Assembly: GCA_946811695.1 (NCBI GenBank) | Contig: OX328125.1 | Coordinates: 100,224,643 to 100,288,642 of the forward strand | DNA from: Gonocerus acuteangulatus | Lineage: Eukaryota; Arthropoda; Insecta; Hemiptera; Coreidae | Length of the DNA stretch: 64,000 nucleotides | Direction of reading: 5' to 3' | Translations under genes and position numbers: made by a program | Notes under the pieces: generated by a model | Database searches by the model: none | What the model was told of the DNA's origin: nothing | The model's input: the letters and a program-made list of their open reading frames with translations, nothing else | In this document: piece after piece, positions 24,485 to 36,091 of the stretch | Layout of the letters: each line of letters starts with the position of its first letter | How positions within the stretch are numbered: the first letter of the stretch is position 1

Positions 24485-24831
24485 ATGGATGAACCTCCAA
24501 TTCTCTGTGGATATGGATGCACCTCCAATTCTCTGTGGATATGGATGAACCTCCAATTCTCTGTGGATATGGATGAACCTCCAATTCTCTGTGGATATGG
24601 ATGAACCTCCAAATCTCTGTGGATATGGATGCACCTCCAATTCTCTGTGGATATGGATGAACCTCCAATTCTCTGTGGATATGGATGAACCACCAATTCT
24701 CTGTAGATATGGATGAACCTCCAATTCTCTGTGGATATGGATGAACCTCCAATTCTCTGTGGATATGGATGAACCTCCAATTCTCTGTGGATATGGATGA
24801 ACCTCCAATTCTCTGTGGATATGGATGTTCC
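24485..24831. repeat. 28-bp minisatellite, about 12 copies
   Basis: Unit ATGGATGAACCTCCAATTC plus TCTGTGGAT at 28-bp spacing. As in the 10.5 kb array, 28 bp without a stop leaves all three frames of one strand (here minus) open. Not regarded as coding. Confidence 0.95.
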
Positions 24832-25369
24832 AAGGAGCATTGGACACTGTTTGGAGTATCCTGTTTTGAAATGTTTGCTTTCGTTTTAAGTGTGTGGTTC
24901 TGGCACCAAATCAGATGGGGCATGCGTACGTTAGTATGGGTAGTACTGTCGATTTGTATAGTAGTGTACCACAGGTGTGTTTTAGGGGAGTTTTTCTATT
25001 TATTAATGGATAAATTTGAAAAATTCTTGCGTATTATAGCACAAAATCACAGCTACCGGTTGCTATTAAGATCTTAAGCCAAACTTTTAAAATGGTTCAA
25101 CTATAAACAATTGATATTCTAGCCTCAAATTATAACTTCCTTCCTGGTGTTAAAGAATTTTGCTTTTGCTCTCCTGAAAAATTAATGTGTTTGTCTTAAG
25201 CATTATGGCTGCGCATCAAAGATATGTTTCTCATATTATAACTTAACTAAAATACTCATTTTACTGTTAAATGCAATAAAATACAGCTAATCAAAATCTA
25301 CGGCAACATACACGAAAATAACCGTTCAAAACACCGAAACCGGATGACTTAGGCACTCGGATTGATATT
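24832..25369. other. No recognised feature
   Basis: No supported ORF or repeat. Confidence 0.3.
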
Positions 25370-25640
25370 GTCCCATCGGAAAATGACATCAGAACCTTTT
25401 TTTGTAGAGAATTTAGTATGAGTTCGATCAGTCACGTTACACTTAGTACGATTTCGGAACCGTTTTCCAGATATTTTAGGAAATATACCAAGATCCCAAA
25501 TGTTTCATGTCTGTTATTTTCGTGAACTCTGGGTTCTGAAACGTGAAATGTTCTAGTCGGCATTTCCCTATGGAGGGAGGGAGGAACCACGCCAAAAACC
25601 AACGCCAGTTGAGGCACCTGGACTGGGCGACCTAGAGATC
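25370..25640 (+). repeat. Family C fragment, copy 2
   Basis: Shares GGTTCTGAAACGTGAAAT, AGTCGGCATTTCC and the GGGAGGGAGGAACCACGC box with 18.4-18.6 kb. Confidence 0.6.
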
Positions 25641-25699
25641 ATAATCAATGTCCAATTACTTTTAAACCAATAAATTATATTTATGTTTATCTGCTCCTA

Positions 25700-25820
25700 T
25701 GTAATCTAGGACCCGATTCATTATGTGAAGAATATTTTCTCTATACAAGGGTCTCTGCGTAATCCTCATGTGGGAGACTTGAGTTCGAGTCCCGCCTGCT
25801 GCAGATTGAGTTTTTTTTTT
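25700..25820 (+). mobile_element. tRNA-derived SINE fragment ending in a T-run
   Basis: GAGTTCGAGTCCCGCCTGC is a good pol III B box/T-arm. It is preceded by a diverged anticodon-like arm and followed by TTTTTTTTTT. No paired acceptor stem, so not a tRNA gene. Confidence 0.4.
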
Positions 25821-25907
25821 CATTTCTGGGAACGCTGAATGAATTTCTTGTTTTACCATGTTCACTACGGGTAGCAACGTGTACATAGCCCGGCACCGAT
25901 CATTTAA

Positions 25908-26754
25908 CGCGTTGGCTTCGGCAAGAAATTTCGGTGGTTCGTAGAAGGTTCGGTACGGGACACATGTGTCCCGTAGGGATTCCAACATCTGAGCAGTACG
26001 GGACATACGTGACCCGTAAATAGCTTTACATATATATACATTTTACGAATAAAAAAAAAATCGGAAACTTCCTATTTTTGTTACTGAATGTTATATGATA
26101 ACTACTTTAAACCAAGATTAGATAACAATCAAATGAGTACTCCAAAATACGCACCTTCGTTATATTCTCAAACTTTAAAAATATTATATACAGAAATCGT
26201 AAGAATCAAGTTAATATAAAAAAAAAATTTGTTTAACAAGTTTCAGCTATTCACAAGGCGTAAAAATGCAAAAATTATAATTCAAATATGTTTTTAAAAC
26301 CCTGACTCATTCGATTGGGCTTCAAGGTCCATATTAAAACAATTTAGGCAGTCACCCGGATTCCCTAAATACTCTGCACAAAGCGTATACACATTTTTAA
26401 CTTTTTAATCGGCTGGGTACGAGACACTGGTGTCCCTAAAGCCGATTTCGTTTTTGAGTGGACGTTATGGGACATATCAGTCCCGTATTTTTCAATAACA
26501 TGTTTAATTTCTGTGCATCTATTGGACTATGAGGGGCCATAGTAAGTTAAGGGAGTTGGGCTATTTTACTTGCCGTACCTGAGTGAAAGCCAGTGCGGGA
26601 CATAATATGTCCTATTACGGACTTATATTACTATGTCCTATTTCGGACTTATATTACTATGTCCTATTACGGACTTATATTACTATGTCCTATTACGGAC
26701 TTATATTACTATGTCCTATACATATATTATATGTCCCGTAACGAAGACAATGTG
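25908..26754. mobile_element. piggyBac-type non-autonomous element
   Basis: Bounded by TTAA on both sides (25904-25907, 26755-26758). Ends CGCGTTGGCTTCGG and CGAAGACAATGTG are inverted repeats with a few changes. The interior holds several GGGACA-n-TGTCCC palindromes and four 26-bp direct repeats. No transposase. Confidence 0.6.
26601..26716. repeat. 26-bp tandem repeat, about 4 copies
   Basis: Unit TATGTCCTATTACGGACTTA plus TATTAC, inside the piggyBac-type element near its right end. Confidence 0.92.
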
Positions 26755-26907
26755 TTAAATGCAGAAACTCCGTAAAAAAAAGAAAAATCTCTAATATTTG
26801 TTATTTTTGCGTATAGGAAATTACCCAATTTTTCATTACCCAAATTCTAGATTGCCAGTTGCTAATGTTGAGATAAATCCAAATCCTGCAAAACATCTAT
26901 TTTGGCA

Positions 26908-27731
26908 AGAGCAATTTTGCCTTTGTGAATTAAGCAGGTGAGAGATCGTTCCTGAACGAAGCATTCTCCAGTAATTAAACCAATTACCCAGTCTAAAAGA
27001 CATGGTAATAGGAAACAAACCGTGAGTAAACCTCCAACCGATAATGTATTCCCTGAATTATTATGCGTCATAAACATAATTTGTTTGAGGGTGTATTCTT
27101 TGATCGTGTACAAAGAGCAATTTCGCCTTTTTGAATTAAGCAAGTGAGAGATCGTTCCTGAACGAAGCATTCTCCAGTAATTAAACCAATTACACAACCT
27201 GAAAGACATGGTAATAGGAAACAAACCGTGATTAAACCTCCAACCGATAATGTATTCCCTGAATTATTGTACGTCATAAACATAATTTGTTTGAGGGTGT
27301 ATTCTTTGATCGTGTACAAAGAGCAATTTTGCCTTTGTGAATTAAGCAAGTGAGAGATCGTTCCTGAACGAAGCATTCTCCAGTAATTAAACCAATTACC
27401 CAGTCTAAAAGACATGGTAATAGGAAACAAACCGTGATTAAACCTCCAACCGATAATGTATTCCCTGAATTATTACACGTCATAAACATAATTTGTTTGA
27501 GGGTGTATTCTTTGATCGTGTACAAAGAGCAATTTTGCCTTTGTGAATTAAGCAAGTGAGAGATCGTTCCTGAACGAAGCATTCTCCAGTAATTAAACCA
27601 ATTACCCAGTCTAAAAGACATGGTAATAGGAAACAAACCGTGATTAAACCTCCAACCGATAATGTATTCCCTGAATTATTATACGTCATAAACATAATTT
27701 GTTTGAGGGTGTATTCTTTGATCGTGTACAA
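26908..27731. repeat. 206-bp tandem repeat, 4 copies
   Basis: AGAGCAATTTTGCC or AGAGCAATTTCGCC at 26908, 27114, 27320 and 27526. Units are about 97% alike by eye. 206 is not a multiple of 3; each unit supports overlapping minus-strand frames, which change frame from unit to unit. No known protein motif was recognised. Confidence 0.93.
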
Positions 27732-27851
27732 AGAATATTGCAGTTCCAATATTTCGCAATTTATTAGGATATGCAATCGTTTATTCCAACTTAACATTTA
27801 ATTAAATAAATTATATGTTCACGTTAATTGTTTGATCAAAAGGTTTTATAT

Positions 27852-28470
27852 TAGGGATCGGAACTGTTGTTTTTATTAAAAAATGCTAAAATTTAACTGT
27901 TAACAAAAATTATTTTATAAGTTGAAAAATAACTGTTAAACAAATATTTAAATCATGAATTGTAGGGTTTTGTTGTCTTACAATACCTGGAATACTGGGA
28001 AGAAAGAAAATACACACTTCCATAGCTCTATTAACTAGCACTTATCCTGCACCCCCAGCCCAGCCACTCAAGTAAAAGTTGAAAGAGGCTTTTCAACATT
28101 ACAGTATATATGAAATGATTGTAGACATAGTCTAAATTCCACCAAATTACAAGACAAAGTATTATTTAAATTTAATTGATTCTTCAATATAAATGAAATT
28201 TTCTTTGTTTAAGAATTGATTTTTGTTTATTTACTGAAATATATTGGTTCATACAAAATAAAAATCTTTAAAATCTGTAGTTTATTCCTTTAAGTTTTTT
28301 CCTCTTAGGTATTTTAATAACAATTACTTTAAAACTTTTATTTTTTAATTTGAAAAATAACAAAAAAAAAAAGTTTAAACCCAAAAAGTTATTTTCGAAC
28401 TTTTACTTTCTAAAAATGAAAATTGAAGCAAAACTTTAAAATAAAAGTTAACGAGTATTTTCTACCACTG
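27852..28470 (+). mobile_element. Internally deleted hAT element
   Basis: Ends TAGGGATCGGAA and TTTCTACCACTG (inverse CAGTGGTAGAAA) are weak hAT-type TIRs. They are flanked by TTTTATAT (27844-27851) and CTTTATAT (28471-28478), an 8-bp duplication with one mismatch. The interior keeps the transposase C-terminus. Confidence 0.6.
28000..28185 (+). pseudogene. hAT transposase C-terminal dimerisation domain remnant
   Basis: Plus-strand QVKVERGFSTLQYI, one stop, then NDCRHSLNSTKLQDKVLFKF. This is the hAT dimerisation motif ('vERaFS.lk.i....R..Ls...lqdillik'). Stops and a frameshift upstream show decay. Confidence 0.7.
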
Positions 28471-28761
28471 CTTTATATAATTTTATACGCAACTTAATAA
28501 ATTCTTGTGGCACGCATTTAATCGATATTCCAAAAATGTATTCAAATTTACAAAAAGTGTGGGCAAGATCCTTCAGCTGGAGCGGTAATTTGCAAGCAAA
28601 GACTAACAGACTGTGAAACATCAAAAAAAAAAAAAAAGGATCACTTCTCTGTAATCAATGAAAATAAATAGTTAAGATACAATAGCATTAAAATAATATA
28701 AAACTCTGACTAATATAATAATAAAAATATATAAAATAATAAAAATCGTACTAATTATTAA

Positions 28762-28982
28762 CCCTTTAACGCATACAACTTTTTTTTAACAGTTTTTTTG
28801 TTTTATTTTCGAAAAACACGTGCCAATCTGTACTTATTGTGTTGAAACAAATATGGTTCCAAGTCTTAGAGTGGGTCATATATGTCTCTCTCATAGATCT
28901 TACAATTTTTTTAGCCCCTTCACAAAATTGCACAGGCACAGGATTTAAGTGGGACATACATGTCCCTCTGTGCATTAATGGG
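28762..28982. mobile_element. piggyBac-type MITE, 221 bp
   Basis: TTAA on both sides (28758-28761, 28983-28986). Ends CCCTTTAACGCATA and TGTGCATTAATGGG are inverted repeats. Contains GGGACATACATGTCCC, like the larger element at 25.9 kb. Confidence 0.75.
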
Positions 28983-29257
28983 TTAAATTACTGGATTAAA
29001 AATTGTCTCTATTAACAAACGGCGTGGAGGTACTTGGAGAGGACTTTCCAATGTGTCCCATTGGGCTCTTGCACAAACTCTTCCTTCGTAAAAGTTGTTA
29101 ATGTTATAATACCTGAGCTTAAAACCCTTCTGAACAGGACATACTGCAAGGAAATGGAAGGTATCTTATTCTTCCTTTTTTTTTTTTTCTTTTTTATTTC
29201 ATTGAGCTTGCACATGGAGCAACGGGACCTCACTCCTATTCGCCAAGATTTGTATTT

Positions 29258-29398
29258 AGGTGGAACATCTCTGCTCTTGCCCTTACTATCCTTATCGTAT
29301 TGAGGTGGAACATCTCTGCTCTTGCCCTTACTATCAGCCTTATCGTATTGAGGTGGAACATCTCTGCTCTTGCCCTTACTATCAGCCTTATCGTATTG
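29258..29398 (-). repeat. 48-bp repeat (16 residues), 3 copies
   Basis: Minus-strand unit encodes QYDKADSKGKSRDVPP. The first plus-strand copy lacks 3 bp (QYDKDSKG...). All length changes are multiples of 3, which fits a coding past. It is followed on the minus strand by RIGVRSRCSMCKLNE and a Lys-rich A-tract, in a frame different from the 26-residue array. Confidence 0.75.
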
Positions 29399-29442
29399 AG
29401 TCCTCAGCCATCTGCAATGTACCAAGTGCCGCTATCTTGAAA

Positions 29443-31238
29443 TTCCTGCTCTTTGTACAGAAGGTGGGACTGAGTGGCAAGCAGGTTTTCCTTTCTCTTT
29501 TCTTCCTCATGATTGGCTAATTCCTGCTCTTTGTACAGAAGGTGGGACTGAGTGGCAAGCAGGTTTTCCTTTCTCTTTTCTTCCTCATGATTGGCTAATT
29601 CCTGCTCTTTGTACAGAAGGTGGGACTGAGTGGCAAGCAGGTTTTCCTTTCTCTTTTCTTCCTCATGATTGGCTAATTCCTGCTCTTTGTACAGAAGGTG
29701 GGACTAGGTGGCAAGCAGGTTTTCCTTTCTCTTTTCTTCCTCATGATTGGCTAATTCCTGCTCTTTGTACAGAAGGTGGGACTGAGTGGCAAGCAGGTTT
29801 TCCTTTCTCTTTTCTTCCTCATGATTGGCTAATTCCTGCTCTTTGTACAGAAGGTGGGACTAGGTGGCAAGCAGGTTTTCCTTTCTCTTTTCTTCCTCAT
29901 GATTGGCTAATTCCTGCTCTTTGTACAGAAGGTGGGACTGAGTGGCAAGCAGGTTTTCCTTTCTCTTTTCTTCCTCATGATTGGCTAATTCCTGCTCTTT
30001 GTACAGAAGGTGGGACTGAGTGGCAAGCAGGTTTTCCTTTCTCTTTTCTTCATCATGATTGGCTAATTCCTGCTCTTTGTACAGAAGGTGGGACTAGGTG
30101 GCAAGCAGGTTTTCCTTTCTCTTTTCTTCCTCATGATTGGCTAATTCCTGCTCTTTGTACAGAAGGTGGGACTGAGTGGCAAGCAGGTTTTCCTTTCTCT
30201 TTTCTTCCTCATGATTGGCTAATTCCTGCTCTTTGTACAGAAGGTGGGACTAGGTGGCAAGCAGGTTTTCCTTTCTCTTTTCTTCCTCATGATTGGCTAA
30301 TTCCTGCTCTTTGTACAGAAGGTGGGACTGAGTGGCAAGCAGGTTTTCCTTTCTCTTTTCTTCCTCATGATTGGCTAATTCCTGCTCTTTGTACAGAAGG
30401 TGGGACTGAGTGGCAAGCAGGTTTTCCTTTCTCTTTTCTTCCTCATGATTGGCTAATTCCTGCTCTTTGTACAGAAGGTGGGACTGAGTGGCAAGCAGGT
30501 TTTCCTTTCTCTTTTCTTCCTCATGATTGGCTAATTCCTGCTCTTTGTACAGAAGGTGGGACTAGGTGGCAAGCAGGTTTTCCTTTCTCTTTTCTTCCTC
30601 ATGATTGGCTAATTCCTGCTCTTTGTACAGAAGGTGGGACTGAGTGGCAAGCAGGTTTTCCTTTCTCTTTTCTTCCTCATGATTGGCTAATTCCTGCTCT
30701 TTGTACAGAAGGTGGGACTGAGTGGCAAGCAGGTTTTCCTTTCTCTTTTCTTCCTCATGATTGGCTAATTCCTGCTCTTTGTACAGAAGGTGGGACTAGG
30801 TGGCAAGCAGGTTTTCCTTTCTCTTTTCTTCCTCATGATTGGCTAATTCCTGCTCTTTGTACAGAAGGTGGGACTAGGTGGCAAGCAGGTTTTCCTTTCT
30901 CTTTTCTTCCTCATGATTGGCTAATTCCTGCTCTTTGTACAGAAGGTGGGACTGAGTGGCAAGCAGGTTTTCCTTTCTCTTTTCTTCCTCAAGATTGGCT
31001 AATTCCTGCTCTTTGTACAGAAGGTGGGACTAGGTGGCAAGCAGGTTTTCCTTTCTCTTTTCTTCCTCATGATTGGCTAATTCCTGCTCTTTGTACAGAA
31101 GGTGGGACTGAGTGGCAAGCAGGTTTTCCTTTCTCTTTTCTTCCTCATGATTGGCTAATTCCTGCTCTTTGTACAGAAGGTGGGACTGAGTGGCAAGCAG
31201 GTTTTCCTTTCTCTTTTCTTCCTCATGATTGGCTAATT
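29443..31238 (-). repeat. 78-bp array, 23 copies, encoding a 26-residue coiled-coil-like repeat
   Basis: Starts every 78 bp from 29443. On the minus strand each unit reads ELANHEEEKRKENLLA then TQSHLLYKEQ, highly charged and helix-prone. In 8 of the 23 units (29677, 29833, 30067, 30223, 30535, 30769, 30847, 31003) ACTCAG is replaced by ACCTAG, turning Gln into a stop. Otherwise units are almost identical. Confidence 0.95.
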
Positions 31239-31377
31239 CAGTCACCATACTGTTAATTGAAGCTGCTCTCATTTTCATGGTTTCATGTAAAAAGCCTTCA
31301 ATGCTCCCTCCGGTTTGTTTAGAACGTAGAGCTTGGACAAGCTTTTCTGCATGCGGCGATTTGACATACTTAGTACT
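31030..31377 (-). CDS. Unknown protein: 5' part of the 26-residue-repeat reading frame (broken)
   Basis: Minus-strand frame open from 31377. It reads TKYVKSPHAEKLVQALRSK, then QTGGSIEGFLHETMKMRAAS and INSMVT, and passes without change of frame into the repeats. The first TAG-type unit ends it at 31030. The non-repeat lead-in has normal amino-acid composition and keeps frame with a 78-bp (26-codon) array, which favours real coding ancestry over chance. No intact start was identified: an in-frame TGA lies just upstream, so an intron boundary there or a Met within (MKMRAAS) is possible. The repeat-exit frame reads EFQDSGTWYIADG-stop near 29390. Function unknown; it may be a transposon or host exon, now a pseudogene. 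Confidence 0.4.
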   Translation of the reverse strand, partial: STKYVKSPHAEKLVQALRSKQTGGSIEGFLHETMKMRAASINSMVTELANHEEEKRKENLLATQSHLLYKEQELANHEEEKRKENLLATQSHLLYKEQELANHEEEKRKENLLAT

Positions 31378-31439
31378 TCATGCACGTAGAGAAGATGCAT
31401 TTTTATAAACTTTAATTGAGCGCGTCTCCAAGATTGCAC

Positions 31440-31930
31440 AATTACTAAAAGTTAAATAATTTTCTAAATTGACATCGTTTGTACCTTGAAACCAGATAGG
31501 GTGGATTAAACTTCTTATTTCGTGAAAGGCGGAGCACCAATACAATTTATACAATCATTATTATTATAATGAGGGGCTCTTCGCTATTGGAGAGAATCCC
31601 TTAACCTAAATATAGAAATAATGGTTACAACCATTGAGAAATCAATTCCCCTTTATTAGGGAAATTTAGGTAAAACTGAAGGAGAGTGTCCTCAGCACCG
31701 ATTTTCTTCAAAGTTGGCACTATAACGTATTTTGATGCACTAAACACGAATCCGTTGAAAAAAAAAAGTTGCTCTCAACTAGGAAAGAAGTTATTTAAAA
31801 AAAAAGTTCACTGTTATGAAGGTTACAAACGATCGCATAAACAACGTACTTGTAAACTCGCGCATGCGCAATAGTCCTTAATGAAGAAGTGTAATTGAAA
31901 TTAACTATCAATTATTAAAATTTACCAACA

Positions 31931-31992
<62 letters not shown>

Positions 31993-32447
31993 GTGTTTCC
32001 TAATATAAAACTCGTCAAACATATAGCAATTTTCGTAATTATCATATCGAATTGTTAGTAGTCTCGTTCAATTCAGCACAAAACAATTATACCGAAATCA
32101 TAATTATACAAGTATATGGAGTGTTTTTCTCCAAAATCGGGCGTTTGGCAACATTTTGAACCGTTCAGCCCTCGTAGTTGCGGTATTCACCTCTCCACCC
32201 CGTCACCCGGGTATTTCACAAAGGATCTTCCTGGAAATCTCTCTGTGTCTATTCATTCTCAAGTTCTTCCAACCATTTAAGCCTGAGAGGTTTTATGAAT
32301 GAAATTATGTCTAGATCACGATTGCTTTCTATCCCCTAAATAGACAAATAAGGAACATAGCCGGATTGACCCTAACGGATAACCTAGAGGAAATCTTCTG
32401 GGCGACACTTGCATGGACATGGAACAACCTAAGTCAATCGAAAACCA
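31440..32447. other. No recognised gene; one AT tract
   Basis: Contains the AT microsatellite at 31933-31989 and otherwise unremarkable sequence. Confidence 0.35.
31933..31989. repeat. (AT)n microsatellite
   Basis: Pure TA tract. Confidence 0.97.
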
Positions 32448-33719
32448 AACCGCAGCAATGTTGGGAAAAATTAAAACTACATTCACTTTTTAGAATAAAC
32501 TAAATCCAAACTAAAAATTACCCCCCAAAAAAAACTAGAACTAAAATTAAATTAATTAATGGATATTAGATAAACTACAACTAAAACTAAAACATTTGGG
32601 ATTGATTAAAAACTAAATTAAAGCTTTAGTTTAGTTTAGTTTTAATAAAATAACGTCAATTTTAATGTAAATCATATGTTATTTCAATAATTAAGTAGGT
32701 AAATTATTAAAACTAATAGAACTTGTTTTCATTTTGTTTTAAATAGGCTGAAGTTGTAGTTGAAAATTGTAACCATATTTTATTCCCATTATCTATATAT
32801 ATAAAAATCACGTGTCTGTTTTTCTGTTTTTCTGTTTTTCTGTTTTTCTGTTTTTCTGTTTGTTTGTTCCTTATACAAATCCACACCGTTTGACTGATAT
32901 TGACCAAACTTCGCACATAGATACGTCTTGATCCGGGAAATCTCGTAGTCTAGCTCAAAATCTTCTAGGATTCACAGTTCGGGAGTTACGCCTTCGAAAA
33001 TGTCATTTATGAAGGAGTAAATTCTCCGAAATAGCCATTTTCTTCCAGTGTTGCAACTTTTTCAAAGAAGAAAGGCAATACAAAACTTTTTTTGGGCGAA
33101 AAGTTTTTCTTTTGCAAAATAACTGATTACTTTTATTTTGTTTATATTGTTTGTTTATCTAAATGGTAGGTTTATATTCTCAGAGTTTGGACAAGATCTG
33201 ATTTTAAGATCAATTTTCTTAATATCAGATCAATTTTCTTCATATCAAATCTATTTTGATTTGATTGCCTAGGGCAACACTGAGCTCTAACCAGAATATG
33301 GAGTAATATCGTATAAGTAAGTATATCATAAAAATGTTCTGTGTTTATCTAATATAATTTGGACTAATATCATATGAGTAAGTTTTCATGTTTCTATTCA
33401 AAACTTTAATATTTTCAATACTTTTATTAAGAGGCGCTTTTATATTATTTCTATAGTAGAGAAGGAAGGTTGCAATGTAGGTTATATGAATGTCTGTTAT
33501 GAAGTAATCTCTCACTCGCTGTTTCTCTTAAATTAATAAATGAATATGTTTGTACTGGTATTTGATGGAGAGGGTTGTAGTATGTGGTAAAACGCTTAAC
33601 TTTATTTAATTCAAACAACTGAAATGAAATATCAAGGAATCAAGTTTTGGGAGAACTTCAAGTGCATTTAAGGGAGTAAAGAATCAGTTTATCTGGACCT
33701 GATATAAATTTATAAAATT

Positions 33720-34886
33720 TGTGTTGTAAAATGAATCGTGTCCCTTTTGAAAAAAGTAGGAACAAGGCTAAAAGTATTTTGGAATTGTTGACGGTGTTGT
33801 ATGCTGACCTTTTCTAACTATGAGTCTCAAAGGTGAAATATATTTTGTTTCATTTATAGATGATTATAGTAGGATTGCTAGGATTTAAACTATTAAACCT
33901 AAAACAGAAGTTTTTCATTCCTTTGTTCAATAAGTAAATTAGGTTAAAAACTTAGGAAATAAGAGAATTGGTATTATGAGATGTGACATTGGTAAGGAAT
34001 ATTTAAATAGTAAGAATTATGACTACCAAAAAAAAAAGTGTATCTAAATTAATCCTTGCCCCACATATGTTCATGAATTAAACTGTGTTTGTGTGTGATT
34101 TACTAGAACAATATATCTCATTGCTTACTGGCAGAAGCTATTGTAGAAAAAAATGTTGGCCAGAAATGGTCAGTGTAGCAACTTATTTGAAAACTCTCTA
34201 GAGCTAACACCATTGAGAATAAAATACCCTATGAAATATTTTTTTCAAAGGATCCAGATGTTTCTAACTTTAATTTATATGGTAGTAAAGATTTTGTTAG
34301 GAAACCAGAACAAATAACTTCTAAATGGGATAAAAAGGTGAATATGTGCATTTTAATCGATAATAGTGATGTGGGATATAAAGTACTTTTGAATAATAAA
34401 ATCATTGTCGCTAGGCATGTTGATGTTATCCAAGAAAACATAAGCTGTATTGGATTGGCTAAAGGGTGAATCTGATAAAGATCAAGCGATTGTGATTTTT
34501 GTGTAAAAGCTACAGATAGAGAAATAGATAGTTTGAAACAAAATAATGCTTGAGATTTTGTTGAAAATAAAAAAGTTGAAGATATCAAAAGGATTTAATG
34601 TTGAACAGATGGATGTAGAGACTACATTCTTAAATGATCATTTAGAACGAAAATCCACCATTGGTTTTCTTATTAGGTTATTTAGTAATGCATTATACTG
34701 TAAATCGATTAAACAAAAAGATGTTACGGAAGAGTCTACATTTGCAGAATATGTAGCTTTAAGTGAAGTTTATATTTCTAAGACTTTCCAAAAAGATAGA
34801 AATTTTTGTTTTATACATAAAGAACTTCTAAAACATAAAGATTTTTTTTTTTTAAACTCCTTTGTAAAAAATGTCATTTTGTAAGG
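33720..34886 (+). pseudogene. Ty1/copia retrotransposon remnant (integrase, RT and RNase H pieces)
   Basis: Recognisable integrase pieces: FVSFIDDYSRIARI, CDIGKEYLNSKNYDY (the Asn of the usual DNG changed to Ile) and INPCPTYVHELN, then YEIFFSKDPDVSNFNLYGSK and KVNMCILIDNSDVGYK with IIVARHVDVIQEN. These follow the copia order. After a deletion the RT starts (VEQMDVETTFLND) and jumps directly to RNase H-like sequence (KSTIGFLIRLF, ESTFAEYVALSE). Many stops and frameshifts; LTRs not found. Dead remnant. Confidence 0.85.
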
Positions 34887-35387
34887 GACTTAAATTTATG
34901 AACTTAAAATTAATCCTCTTACATACATATGCAAATTGTTATATTTAACTTATTTTTTTATTTGCATATAGATGGATGTACATAATAAATTACATAAATG
35001 TTTATAATCATACAAATGAATGTATATAAATTAATTAATTTTCACCACATTTTGAAACATTATTTTATTATTATATGAGCTGTGTGGTTTAGCAACCCTA
35101 TTAATTTGGGCAGCCTCACTTTAATTTTTTTTTTTAATAAAGTGTTCTTCTTCTTATAATATTTCTTTTGCATGCTATTTTTTTTTTTTTTTGCAGATAA
35201 ATTAATGTATTGAAATATTATTTTTATAAGAAGAGGAAGTCATGTGAATTGTGGTGTTCTAATAAATAAATAAGTAATTAAATTGTCCATGCAATTTTTT
35301 ATTAATTTAATATCCATAATAATTTAATCATTATATTCTGAGATATGCTTTCGTTTGTCTGAGATAGTTATATCCTCTGACTGTCAC

Positions 35388-36091
35388 CATTTAGTCAGAG
35401 AGCTGGTAACGCACGTTTCATGAAGTGTTTTATGCACCTTGGAATTTTGCTGTATTGCACATACCTTGGAACACCAGGCACTGCACATAGGGGAAAGGTG
35501 TTAAAAAAAATATGTCAAATATATAAAAATGGTATTTTATTCAGAAGCCAACAATATTTAATGTATAATTAAGGCAAGTTGCTTTATTTCTAGAACTACC
35601 ACTACTGTCCTGTCCTGATGATTGGTGCTCTCACTCACTCTTACGGTTACACGCAGTGTATTGCAGTCTATCATCGGCTGAATTTATTTTCATGTTTGCT
35701 GATTACTAATCCTCACAAAAAGTGTCTGTCCTTTTGTAATTATTTTCAATTATGGTGTTTAAATAGCAGTGTGAATAAAAGACTTCATTTAATATTACAA
35801 AAAACCCACTTCGGTTTTTTTTTATATGTTATCCCCCTTAAAAGCGTCTGCCTTATATATTATTAATTATAGAATTGCCTTAATTTTACATTAAAGAATT
35901 ATGGCTTCTGAATAAAACAGTATTTTTGGCCCATAGTTTGTTACTGATTACCATGCGCAGTACCAGGTGTTTCAAGGTATGTCCAGCAACCACATACTTA
36001 CCTTTTTATCTACACTAGAGACCCACTATAGCAAAATTTTAAGGCACATAAAACACTTGAAAAGTGTGTTACCAGCTCTTGGACTAAATGT
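35388..36091. repeat. Fold-back element with arms of about 150-200 bp
   Basis: CATTTAGTC..GAGAGCTGGTAAC at 35388 is matched inversely by GTTACCAGCTCTTGGACTAAATG ending 36091. Further inward, TTTTATTCAGAAGCCA (about 35532) pairs with TGGCTTCTGAATAAAA (about 35901). The loop (about 35600-35860) is AT-rich. Lies inside the probable Helitron. Confidence 0.75.

Noticed and set aside
24421..24923. Three overlapping 139-159 residue minus ORFs
   Set aside because: Frames of a 28-bp minisatellite.
25662..26006. 114-residue minus ORF
   Set aside because: Spans a tRNA-like SINE piece and a piggyBac-type element end; composition follows those repeats.
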